DNA of 64,000 nucleotides from Brasenia schreberi (lineage: Eukaryota > Streptophyta > Magnoliopsida > Nymphaeales > Cabombaceae). Both the position numbers and the translations under genes were made by a program. The notes beneath the pieces are model-generated. The model saw only the letters and a list, made by a program, of their open reading frames with translations, was not told the DNA's origin and did not search any database. The stretch is taken from assembly GCA_036023115.1 (NCBI GenBank), contig JAYKKT010000090.1, positions 32,534,001-32,598,000 of the forward strand. Reading direction: 5' to 3'. Shown here piece after piece: positions 36,401 through 48,400 of the stretch (positions are counted from its first letter, which is position 1; every line of letters starts with the position of its first letter).

Positions 36401-39400
36401 CATACATGTCTCTTATAAGGTTAGGAACTTAGGATACCTCTTTTTTCCAAAGTTCTCCAAAGAACCTCCCTCGGTACCCTATCATAAGCTTTTTCTAGAT
36501 CAATAAATATCATGTGAAGGTCTTTCTTTTTTGCTCTAAAATGTTTCATAAGACGTCTCAAAAGGTGAATCGCCCTGGCATGAATCCAAATTGGTTCTGT
36601 GTTGTACTTGATACTTGTCTTAACCTACGTTCGATAATTCTTTCCCATAATTTCATAGTATGACTCATTAACTTGATACCTCGATAATTCGCACAATTTT
36701 GAATGTCTCCCTTGTTCTTATATATGGGTATAAGTGTACTTGCTCTCCATTCCTCGGGCATCTTTTGGTTTTTCCATATTTCATTAAATAGTCTTGTGAG
36801 CCAAGTGATTCCTATTTCTCCTAGTATTTCCCAAACTTCTACAGGAATATTATCTGGTCCTACCGATTTACCACCCTTCATATGTTTAAGAGCCTCTTTG
36901 ACTTCATTCTTTTGAATACGTCGATAGAAATTGTGGTTTTGACTTGGCTAAATCTCCTAAACTAATACTAACATCTTTATATACCAACTTTAATGCATTC
37001 ATAAGAATTAAAAATATTTATGTTACCAACCATATGATGGGTAGATTTTGAATCAATAATCTAAGAAGTAGAAGAACACAAATTAGTAGAGTTCATGATA
37101 TTAAAGACTGAAGCATGAACCAAGAAAGCTTGTAAGTCTAAGGTATATTCATGTCCCTCTCTAGATTTTCTCAAGTCATCTGGTCGCCTTATCCCTCTCT
37201 AGCTTTTCTCAAGTCATATAGTCGCCTTATTATTTGTGGAAGGTATTTTTTTTTTGCATCCACTGTATCTGACGAACTTGCGTGATAGGATTTATTCTTT
37301 AGGTATGTTGGTTTTTCAATAAGATCCCAATATTGCTCCTTAGTATTCTCGACTTTCTACAATGAGAGCACTTCAATTTGTCTTTCTGATCAGGACATGA
37401 GGATCCATGCCCACGTCCACTAGTGGTGGCACCTCCTCTTCCATGACTACTTCTCTATTGTCCATGACTCACAAAACTTGATTTTTCTCATGTATGTACT
37501 TCTTCTCCAAGTTCTTCTTGTCTTCTTCTCGAATGAGTAGAGAATATACTACACCCAAGGATGATAGAATCTGTTGAAGAATATGCTTTTAGGGTCAGTG
37601 TTAGTAAATTTGATGTTTTAGGTATTATTGTAATTGTTTGTAGTACTAAGGGCATTTTGATCAATTTCTGTTTTACAACCCATTATATAAAGGCTAGTAG
37701 TTTGTATTAAGGTTAAGAGGTTGAGATTAAGAAAGAGAGAAAGAGAGGGGGGTCGACCTCCATTGGAGGTCCGCCCCCTCCTTCGATATCCTATGTTTTT
37801 CCTTTTCAATGTGTTGTTTTGTCTTCCGCTTCGCTACTCTCAAATTACAACATGATATCAGAGTCATTCGATCAATGGGAGCAACGAGTAGTGTGTAAAT
37901 ATTCGTCAATGAACGAAGGTTGATGTTGCACGAATCAAGATCACCAAGAGTCAAATGGCATTCAATCCCGAATGCCGATCTTCAAGAATAACAAACAAGA
38001 GCGAAAGCGCATACAAAACAAGTCAAAAAACAGTGCTAGACTGCATAAGTTTATTGATGAGATAGTGTTTTATTTATAGACATTACAAGCAAGTGAAAAA
38101 GAGAGCAAAAGAGGGCAAGTAATGGGCAAGTGCTGGCCGACCAGCACTAGCCGTTGGGGCCCCCCAGTGGCCAGGGCCAGCGTGGCCCTGAACCTTCTTC
38201 CATCATGGCACGGGCCCTAAGAGCCCATGCACCCTATTACATTAACACCCCCTCTCAAACTTACGGGGTATACACTGAAAGTTTGTCTAGTAAAAACTGA
38301 AATCGAGAAGCTGAAAGAGATTTGGTGAAGAAGTCTACGAGTTGCATTTCAGATGTGACATAACAAAGTGAGATCTTATTTAGACACTCTTCACGAACAA
38401 AGTGACAGTCCATCTCGATATGCTTTGTCCTCTGATGAAAAGTGTTGTTGGAGGTAACGTACATGGTGCTTTTGTTGTCACAATACATGATGGTCGGGTG
38501 TTGTACATTGACTCCCATGTCTGCTAGAAGGGTTATGATCCAAGAAATCTTCATCGCAATTGTAGCCATGGCTCGATATTCGACTTCAGTGGATGAGAGG
38601 GACACCTTCTGTTGTTTTTTGCACTTCCAGGAAACAAGAGATTCACCTAAAAACACACAAAACCAGTCGTAGAGTATCTATTGTTGACATCTCCACCCCA
38701 ATCAGCATCCGTATATACAGACAAATCAAAAGATGAAGAGCAAGTTAAGAAGACCCCCTTGTGGGGCAGTGTTTCTAATATATCAAATGATGCACAAGAC
38801 AGCACTCATATGAACAGAAGTGGGTGCCTGTTGAAATTGGCTTGCTATGTGTACTGCATGAGAAATATCTGGTCTAGTAATGATGAGATAAGTGAGTGCA
38901 GTTATGAGCTGTCGATAAGGAGTGGAATCCTCCAATTTCTCACCATCAGTGGATCGTAGTTTTGTGCCTAGGATTTTCGGTATGTTAACAACCTTAGTAT
39001 CTGTAATACCGGACCTTTCAAGTCTTTTATGCCAAAGTGTAGCATATTGGGTTATATTACAAAAACCGAAATTTGGCATAACAAGATAGTCCATTTTGTA
39101 TAGTCCACTTTCTCTATGGCCTTGACCAATCACCTTCTTCGATAGGTGATCCTACACCACATAATGTTTGGATGAGAAAGTGACTATACAATTGTTATCA
39201 CATATTTGAGCAACCGAAAGTAGATTTAAATTAAGTTTAGGTATAAAACTTATATTTTGAATTTTAAAGTTTTGTTTTTCAAGGTTTCCTAATTTTTTGA
39301 TTTGGAGTTTTGTTTCATCGGCCGTAAACACATGCTTTCCAATGGTTTCACAAGAATTAATCAAAGAATCTTCACTGTGTCATATGAAAGGATGCACCGG

Positions 39401-42400
39401 AATCTAAAAACCAAAACATACCTTGAGAAGTGGATAGAGCATTCCCGGAGATGCTTCTTTTTCCTTGAAGATTTTTTCTATGTAGGCTTTGATGTTGGGC
39501 AAGACACCCTCTTCTTCTACGACTCCTGCATTTCCACTTCTTTTCCGAAGTAAAGGACACGTGGTTTTGATGTGTCAATTTTCCTTACAATAATGGCAAA
39601 TAGTGTCTTTGTTGGGCCATGGTCCCATGGGCTTCTTTGACATGACTTCATTGTTCTTTGCATGCGGAGGCTTGTACGTCTTCAAATTTGCTCCCGATTT
39701 TGATGTAGCAAGCACGACTTCCTTAGCCACATTCATGTTCTTCAATCTCGTTTCCTTCATAACAAGATCGACCAAAAAGGAATGCCCTCTAGGTCTAGGT
39801 TTTCTATGTATAAGGTTTGATCTAATATTTTAAAATTCATCTCTCAACCCACGCATAAACAAAAAAAAGTATTGGTTGTCTAGAAATTCTTAAAATTTAT
39901 CTATTTGTGAAGATTTCCAAATTTGTCAAAACTTCTCAATTGAGCCCATAATTTCGAAAATTCATTATGGTAGTCTCTAATGCTTAGGTTCCCTTGTTTA
40001 AGCATTATCATTCTTTCCATTAAATCAATTTGAAAAACAAAGTCATCTTGAGAATGAAGTTTTTTCAAATATTCCCAAGTTTCAAAAGCGTTTTCAAATG
40101 CACTAATCCTATTTATAAGCTTTTCATCCACATTTTGGCAAATAATCCATGTGATTTTTGCGTTTATTTTTTCTCACAATTTTAAATCTAACTTTATTTT
40201 TCATGGGCTTTGACGATTTCATCATCGTCTAAATCATTAATGTTCAAAATTGATTCCTTTATGGTTCCATCGATGTAATCCCAAAAATCCTTTGACAAAA
40301 AATACTTTTTCATGGTCTTAACCCAACTTTGGTAGCATTTCGGGTCTAGGATACATCTAAACGACTCATTTTTACCTTCCATTTTGCAAAAATCACAAAT
40401 TATGAACTAACCTCAAGTTTGGTAAAATTCTTCAAATTTCGCATCAATGACACGCTTCCTAATGCACCCGATTTCTTCAATATGAGGCTCTGATACCATG
40501 TAAATATTCATCAATGAACGAAGGTTGATGTTGCACGAATCAAGATCACCAAGAGTCAAATGGCATTCAATCCCGAAATAACAAATAAGAGCGGAAGCGC
40601 ATACAAAACAAGTCAAAAAAACAGTGCTAGAATGCATAAGTTTATTGATGAGATAGTGTCTTATTTATAGACATTACAAGCAAGTGAAAAAGAGAGCAAA
40701 AGAGGCCAAGTAATGGGCTAGTGCTGGCCGGCCAACACTAGCCGTTGGGGAACCCCAGTGGCCAGGGCCAGCGTGGCCCTGACCCTTCTTCCATCATGGC
40801 ATGGGCCCCCGTGCACCCTATTACATTAACACAGTGGCTATCAGCGTGCGGAAAAAAAAGAAAAAGATGGCAGGTTTCTTCATTCGCGGATAGCTACCAG
40901 AGGCGGACCGGTCATAGGGTTTTCTCTCTAGCATCGATCACTTGAGATTCCGATTCCGATGATGGTGGAAAGGAGCTCGTTCATCAAAAGGTGACGAAAA
41001 GCAAGGTTACTGTGACTGATGCGATGGAATTCGGCAACAATGTTGCAATCATCACGGTGTTTATAGAAAGGGATGCGAACACCCGTTGTGTTTTCTCTTA
41101 GTATTTTAACGTCTATGATATGCTCGATGAAAAGCATTAAAGAAATGTTCCGATCTCATGGCCATCGGTTAAGTATTCCACCGAAGGCCCTAGCGAGGAA
41201 TATTCGTCTTCAATAATGTGGACAGAGTTTTCCCGTCGACTAGATTGGTTTTTGTTGTTTGCATATCGTCTAAAGAGAATGAATGGGGTGGTCGACCATA
41301 TAATACTGATGCTCACTACAGAAGTATTCGGTACAACATCGATGGTGAACTTCAGGGTCGCAGCTTCCGTGGAAATGTAGCAGAATTTCAGAGAAGAGGC
41401 AATCCAAAAGATTCCGATCAGAGAAGAGAGAGAAGATGGAGAGGCAGCAACCTCCGGACGATGTTTGGACGAGAGGCTGGCTGGACAACGAGATGGCCGC
41501 TGATAGGAGGTGTTGGTTGATGGTGCAGGTCAGCGGCGGATGGGGTAGATGGAAGGTGAGGACTCACAATTAGTAGCAACAACAGAGTGTGTTCTGGCAG
41601 AGAGAGAGAGAGGGAACTAGGCCAGCAAAAGCGCTTCGGCCCCCGACGTCTACAATCCCTCGGCCGAGCACTCTGTGGTTCGATCCTCAACCAATTGGGA
41701 AGCCAAGAAATCGTCGAACCAGAGACTCGTAAGGCCGAGCAAAGGAGAGAGGAAGAAGAAGGCTCAGATTGTGGATTCTGATGTATGGTGCGCTCTCGGA
41801 ATCCCCTTCTACACAGACGCCGAGTCGGTGAACTGTGTGGTTCCTCGCCGGTCGCCGGAACTAGTGGCACCGAGTCGGATCTCCCGAAATCACAGGAGTG
41901 TGCCATCAGATTCAGCGTTTAATATGGATACCAAGAATAGAGAGCGTCCTAATATTGGAAGACCAATCAGCTCCTACGGCAAAGCCTTCAATGCCGTCGC
42001 CAAGGACTTTTCCCGCTGGCTCAAGGCACCAGTGGCACGGAGGAGGATCTCCCGGAATCACAGGAGTGTGCCATCAGATTCAGTGTTTAATATGGATACC
42101 AAGAACAGAGAGTGCCCTTATATTGGAAGACCGATCAACTCCTACGGCGAAGCCTTCAATGCCGTCGCCAAGGACTTTTCCCGCTGGCTCAAGGCACTAG
42201 GGGTTGTCGAGCTGATGCCGCTTTGCCTGGGCAATCTCGATGACGTGTTCGACCACTGGGCTGATAGGTTGCTCAACCGCTTGATAAGGATTCCGAAGAC
42301 TTGAAGTTGAAGGAAGGTTGTTCACCCTCGGAAATTGAGGGTTACGAGAGCTTCCCTGAAGAAGATGAAGGCCATGGTGATAAGCCACCCACCTTGGTCG

Positions 42401-45400
42401 ACCTAGAAGACATAGCTGGTACAGATCCGACAATGCCGTGGACAGAATCTAGAATGGAAAATCGACTAGGATGAACTCGAAGGCAAAGTCGGAATCAAAT
42501 AATTTAATCCCTTCTCCCTCTTCCATTGTGAGAGACGGGCAAGCTAGTGGGGCGAAAGAAATGGTGACGCTTATTATCAGAGCTAGCCTGGAAAAACAGG
42601 GCTATAAAATCATTGGCTCACATAGTGGAGTCAAACCTTGTAGATGGAACAAGTCACAACTTTGAGGCCGTGGTGGTTGTTACAAACACTCCTTTTATGG
42701 GATAGAGTCTCACAGGAGCATGGAAGCAAACCCCAGCTTAGCAATTAGCATGTGCAAATAAATGTGTGTTCTGCTGGAGGCAGCACACTAATCCTGTTGG
42801 AAGAAGTCGGCGGTGGAAGTTGGATGATGTTTTAGAAATAGTGGATGCTGCGATTGATCAACATAGAAAAATGATAAATCAAATGAAAGGAGTGCCAGGA
42901 GTAAAGCAGGAACCTTTGCTGGAAGGTCTTACCCCTAGGCATTGTGCTCTTTCTCTTGTTGGAGAACCAATCATGTATCCAGAGATAAATGTTCTCATCG
43001 ATGAACTGCATAGGAGGCATATCTCTACTTTTCTGGTGACAAATGCATAGTTTCCTGAGAGGATCAGAGTGCTCAAGCCAATTACTCAGTTGTATGTGAG
43101 CGTGGATGCTGCCACTAAGGAGATTTTGAAGGCAATTGACACGCACAAGAATGAGGTCCTATCTGCTAGAAACTTTGAATGATCGGTACAGCAAGAAGCT
43201 TATGCAAACATACAGTGTATTTCCCAATCAAATGAAAACAAAGATGCTTCTGTGAAGGTCAGCAAGAGCTATAAATCAGACAAGATATGTTTCACTGCAG
43301 GCGTGAGCAAGACCATGGACAGCAGGGTGGAGCCTATTAGATTTCAGTCCAGTTTTTACATAATGATTAATATATAGTATGCAAGATGCACGACAACTGT
43401 TTGATGAAATGTTCAAGAGAAATGTTCACCTGCAAATCAAATGTTGGAGTAAATGCCCAAGAGAGATATTTACTTGCGCATGAAGTGTTTGAGGAAATGC
43501 TCATGAGGGCTGAAAAAATTCGGAAAAAAAATGCAGAAGAATGAGATTGGATGGATTGCCATACTGATGAGTTAAGCAAGAAAGAGAGGTAGACATGTGG
43601 GCGCCGAAGTAGAGTTGTGGGCAGATTGGATGGAATGTCTCCAATCTATCGATTCTTGTAAAGATTATAGTCATGAGGACTGCTAAAATATGTTTGGCAG
43701 CCATAAGGTTGTTGGAATTTGCAGCCAAAAAAGATGTTGAAAATGACCCGCCATGAAAGTTGAGTTGAAGACATTGCAGCCAAAGAAGCTACTGAAGATG
43801 ATCAACTATGAAGGTTGAGTTGAAGATGTTGCAGCGAAAGAAGTTGCTGAAGATAACCAGCCATGAAGGCTGAGTTAAAGATGTGCAGCGAAAGAAGTTG
43901 TTGAAGATTATCAGCCATGAAGGCTGAGTTGAAGATGTTGCAACTAAAGAAGTTGTTGAAGATGACCAGTCATGAAAGTTGAGTTGAAATTGTTGCAGCC
44001 AAGAAGTTGTTGAAGATTGGTGCAGTCATGAAGGCTGACGAAGAATGTTGCAGCTTTTTAGCAAGTTTGGAGTTCGAAGTATATCACTCCCAACTTGAGG
44101 GGGGTGTTGAAAAATATGCTTTTAGGGTCAGTTTTAGTAAATTTGATGTTTTAGGTATCATTATAATTGCCCGTAGTACTAAGGGCATTTTGGTCATTTT
44201 CTATTTTATAGACCCACTATATAAGGGCTAGTAGTTTGTATTAGGGTTAAAAGATTGAGATTAAGAAAGAGTGAAAGAGAGGGGGGCAGCCTCCATTGGA
44301 GGTCTGTCCCCTCCTTCAATCTCCAATGTTTTCCCTTTTTAATGTGTTTTTTATCTTACGCTTTGCTACTCCCAAATTAACAAAATCTCACTACTAAGGA
44401 TGTTTGCCTTTACATTTTCAAAGTCACTTGATACTCTCATAGTAGATCAAATACTTTCTTCTCTTCTAGCTCTGTATTTCTATTCTTCCCACAATGGAAA
44501 CCTTTTCCTTGATTATAATATTATAGTTCATCCCCATAGGCTTATAAGTTCTGCATAGTACTCACTGATAGTTTGACTTCCTTGTCGGCACTTTCTGATT
44601 TTCGTTTATATTTCATACTTCTTAGCAACATTAATTTTTCGAGAATAAGCATATGTGACAACTATCAAAATTTCAAATACATTATTCAAGTATATAAAGG
44701 CACTTCCAATACTCGATACCATAGAATTAATCAGCCAAGAAACCACAATGGCATTCTCCTTCCTCCATTTTAGATATTTCATATTTAAAGGATGGGGTTG
44801 GGGAATTTGTCTTCGTAATAACTTCCTATTTTTCTCTTGCTATTAGGGTAAATTAAAGAGCCCTAGACCAAGTTTTATAATTCTTTCCATCAAATTTGAT
44901 GGGGGTAATCTCCACAACATTTATCTTGGTGCTGATTTTGTTCTCATCCAAAACTTGAATTGAATCATCAAAATATTCACCCTTTTCAGCCATTTCTTGC
45001 CTCAAGAATTGCACAAACTATCTCGAGATGTTACCCACTCTTTAGCCGCCTCCAATTTTGTGTTGTGCGTAGGTTATATGCTGATCTTCAGGTTTCTGTC
45101 CAACACTTCAACCTATGGATGTTTCTTCCACCTTTTTTTCCAAAAAACAAACTTTTAGGGTTTACCCTAAAAATGATTATCTTATTGCGTGAATACCCAC
45201 GATCTGGATGACATGATGAGGCTTTGATAACATGTAGAATAATCAGCATAAACAAAAGAATCGATGCAAATGAAGCAAACGAAGAATTGGTTCCAGTCTC
45301 TATTTGGCAGTCGCTGCACCTCTCTCCCTCTTTCTTATTGATCTGGTTGAATGACCATTAGGTTTTATAACTATGTTATCAATAGCGCGCTACAGTGTTT

Positions 45401-48400
45401 TAGCGGAGCTAAAACTGTTATAGCGGAGCTAAAACTGTTATAGCGGGTAGCCCTTAGCGGGCAACCCGCCAAGGCGAAATTAGTGCCGCAAACATCGCTA
45501 TAGCTGACCGCTATAGCGGTCCGCTATAACACTGTAAGCGGACAAACGTTCAAATCCAATTGGGTCGATCGACCCGACCCAAATTATATAAAGGGACGAA
45601 CGAGGGTTTCTCGTTCGTCCCTGCGTCTCTCGCCTCTCCTCTGGGCCGCTCTCGCCTCTTGTCGCCGCCATCTCCAGGTATGCCTCTCCCTCTCCCACCT
45701 CAGCCACCTCCCCCTGTCCCGCCTCTCCCTCTCTCCCGCCTCTCCTTCTCTACGTCGCCTCTCTCTCTCGCCACCACCTCCCCCTGTCCCGCCTCTCCTT
45801 CTCTCTGTCGCCTCTCTCTCTCGCCACCACCTCTCCCTCTCTCTCGCCTCAACCACCTCCCCCTATCCCGCCCCTCCCTCTCTCTCGCCTCAGCCACCTC
45901 CCCCTGGCCCGCCTCTCCCTCTCCCGCCACCATGGGAAGAGAGCTTAATTTCATTTTATTCTAAATGGACTTGAACATGATGCTTTAACCGATACAACCA
46001 TGCAAGGTTTATATCATAACTTGGTAATCTCTCCATTGGTCTTCATGTAACCCTTGCCACTAAACAAACCTTGCATGGTTGTATCTGTTAATTTACTCAC
46101 AATACTTGACTTTTATTTATGCATATGCTTTTCTATGGCTTCATTTGTGTTGACAGTAATGACTCTCTGGGGCTTATTTGTGCGGGGAGCTCCTTCGCTA
46201 ATCATTGTTTCATTCCGCTAGGAATCCTAATAAGATGAATCTTAGTAGTGAAGGTTTTATGGGCTTGTTAGACAAATTCATATTGGACAATTTAAAAATG
46301 TCATAAAGAATATCCTATAAATTAATGGGCCTAACTTGTACATGTTAGCACATGGATATAGTCATAGTAAAAGGCAGAGGCTTATGGTCACCATTTTGCA
46401 AGTTTGTCGTAAATTGTACATTGAGTTACTAGTTTACTCTTTGATAATTTTTGCTATGGTACACCTAAACCCTACATGAGATAGTAACTTTTGACAGGAT
46501 ATGAATACTTAATCAACTAATCTAACATTGATTATTGTTAACTCTAGTTTGTGAAAAGGAAGAGTTAATTTTCCATTAGAAGTGCAGAAAGCGAGGTGTA
46601 CTCTAAGAACATGTAAAGTTTAGGCATAATCTTTTGACATGTACCAACTAAAATGTGCCTTTGAGAAAATTTGCCTTTATGTAAATGAAAACTGCATAAA
46701 ATGATAAGGGATAAAATCTTGTTTTCCTTTGGGAATAGCTACTGTAAGGTTATGAATCATCACATGAGGATCATAATCATTGTTCGTCCATTTGGAGATC
46801 TTCCATGGTCATTGATGCAGGCCTATCTTCCATCTTGGGCATTGTGGGTACGGAGACATACTAGAGAACTCTCGAAGACAGCGAGAGTTAACTCTAGGAC
46901 AAGCCCACCTCTATAACTCTAGGTAGACATGGTATATTAACTGAGTGGTTTGCCTTTAACCCCTTCTAACCATAATAGAATGTATGTGGGTAAGGTAATG
47001 TCCATATAGAGAATCCTCCTTATCAGGGGATCAAAAAGCTTACTTTCCTTTTTACTTGTTGAGTAGCTATAATACACGGATCTTACTATTCTTGGATCAA
47101 GCTTGTCCATAATATTTCAGGAAAGTGGACATACCAATAAATAGTCTTTGATATGAGTGAAATATTGGTTTTCCTCGTTTCAATTCACTAATGGATAACC
47201 TTACTTCAACATACTTTCTTTTCGTTTTTCAATCACTGATGTAAAGAACTAAGTTTCTCAACTCCAAATCAGCGTTGCTGAGTGAGATTCAACACCACAT
47301 TTGTGGATATAGTTCCGTGGCAGATAAGGTGTATTCTCTTTCCAAGTACCATGAACAGACATCCTCCATGAGGCATGGCTTGATTTTCATGTATCTTACG
47401 GTTGTCAAATTTTACCGTTTGAGTCCATCAAATAAAGAGGTGGACCTTATTCAATAATTGTTCTATAAAGGATGCACTCTACCAACATAGATATCACAGA
47501 CACAGGATTCATTCAGCAGTATGGAGTGGACCAACTTAAACAACTAAGCCTTGCAATTAATGGTGGGGTTTGCCGAATGCCCTCGACAGGGACCGTGGCG
47601 TGGGAGGCGAAGAGAAAGGAGGAAGACCACTGGCAAAGTCGGCGAAGGAGGGCAGTCTGATCAGTCGAGACCGGTGCCCCACTTAAAGCCCACCAGTCGA
47701 AGAGCCAAAGTAAATAGGTAAATCTACTTTCTCTTAGGTTATTTTCTTTATTTGCATCAGGGTCTTTGGCGTTTCTCTTCATTCATCATTATCAATGGCA
47801 TTTGCTCTTCAACATGAAGCAAATAATCACACCGGAGCAGGTATGTGCACCACATGTTCTATGTGCATGTTCTATGTTTCTTGTTTGGTGGATGTTGAAA
47901 CAATAAGAGCCAAAGTAAATAGGCTTTAGAGAGAGGAGTGAAATGTAGGCAACCTTGAAATGCCTATGATTTGCTCCTACTATTTGGCTCAAATTAGTTA
48001 AGAAGTTGTGTTTCTTGATATTTCTTAGAAATTATATATATAAAACTTTTTAATCGTAAATAAAAGTGTACCGCTAAATCCGCTATATCCCCGCTACCGC
48101 TATGTTAAGGTCGACCGCTAACAACCTGCTAACCGCTGTTGATAACATAGTTTTATAATACAGAAAATAACGAAAAAAGACTAAATTGCCCCAATAAGTG
48201 ACTCCTAATTTAAAGTACCTTTAAAAATAAAATCAAAGAAAACAGGGCTAACTCAATACATAGCCCATAAACACTAACACAAACTCAATTCTAACATCAA
48301 GTCCCATGCTTGAAATAATGTGGTAATATATTATATATATAGCAAAAATCCGACCTCCTTTTCGTATAAGGAAGCATACAGTTGCTCATTGGTATGACAC

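Larger units (their letters stand above)
37889..40836 (-). mobile_element. copia A: deleted Ty1/copia element nested in element D
   Basis: LTRs at 37894-38247 and 40499-40831 enclose 2.25 kb of minus-strand interior with a primer-binding site (40486-40498) and polypurine tract. The flanks tagtg (37889-37893) and cagtg (40832-40836) are a target duplication with one mismatch. gag is largely present; integrase and most of RT are deleted; RNase H remains. Relatives of its LTR occur alone at 23368 and 61168. It sits 41 bases after the LTR of element D, just inside the D leader. Confidence 0.9.
37572..44382 (+). mobile_element. LTR element D with captured host-gene fragment, nested in copia C
   Basis: Both LTRs are present: 37572-37852 (281 bp) and 44105-44382 (278 bp), starting TGTTGAA and ending in ACA. 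A primer-binding site follows the first LTR and a TTGAGGGGGG tract precedes the second. Flanks gaatc and aaatc form a 5-bp target duplication with one mismatch. Without the nested copia A the element is about 3.9 kb. No integrase, RT or RNase H motif is seen in the interior. Instead it carries an intronless TYW1 fragment, an internal duplication of part of it, a PPR-like scrap and a 55-bp minisatellite. It is a non-autonomous LTR element that needs enzymes from a relative. Confidence 0.85.
45371..48150. mobile_element. 2780-bp hAT-like transposon with no recognised transposase
   Basis: The ends are inverted repeats CTATGTTATCAATAGCG and, reverse-complemented, CTATGTTATCAACAGCG. The flanks are a perfect 8-bp duplication, as made by hAT transposases. 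Subterminal AGCGG/CCGCT motifs are clustered at both ends, including a ctatagc palindrome near 45500. The interior has a promoter-like start (tatataaagg at 45586), a C/T-rich leader with a minisatellite and about 2 kb of A/T-rich DNA. No transposase motif was recognised, so it is probably non-autonomous. A homologous end occurs at 63307. Confidence 0.85.
32191..48296 (-). mobile_element. Ty1/copia element C, host of a nested insertion stack
   Basis: The 3' LTR lies at 32191-32469 and the 5' LTR at 45233-48296 (split), with polypurine tract and primer-binding site at the right places. Inside lie LINE-3 (35462-36981), LTR element D (37572-44382) and, in the 5' LTR, a hAT-like element (45371-48150). 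Subtracting these leaves about 5.0 kb, a standard copia length. Coding order on the minus strand is gag, protease region, pre-integrase, then an inverted integrase block, RT and RNase H. Many stops are present. No clear 5-bp target duplication was found. It has the same orientation as RABD1. Confidence 0.88.
45233..48296 (-). repeat. 5' LTR of copia C, split by a hAT-like element
   Basis: The parts 45233-45370 and 48159-48296 together (276 bp) match the 3' LTR at 32191-32469. The insertion point is ggttttataa^tac. Confidence 0.88.

Noticed and set aside
43370..43520. PPR gene inside element D
   Set aside because: Only two short PPR-like phrases in different frames; kept as a low-confidence note, not as a gene.
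45584..45964. Long open frames on both strands in the C/T-rich stretch (for example 134 codons plus, 90 codons minus)
   Set aside because: They consist of Pro/Leu/Ser or Arg/Glu repeats produced by the minisatellite. Overlapping frames on both strands are open equally, so there is no sign of real coding.
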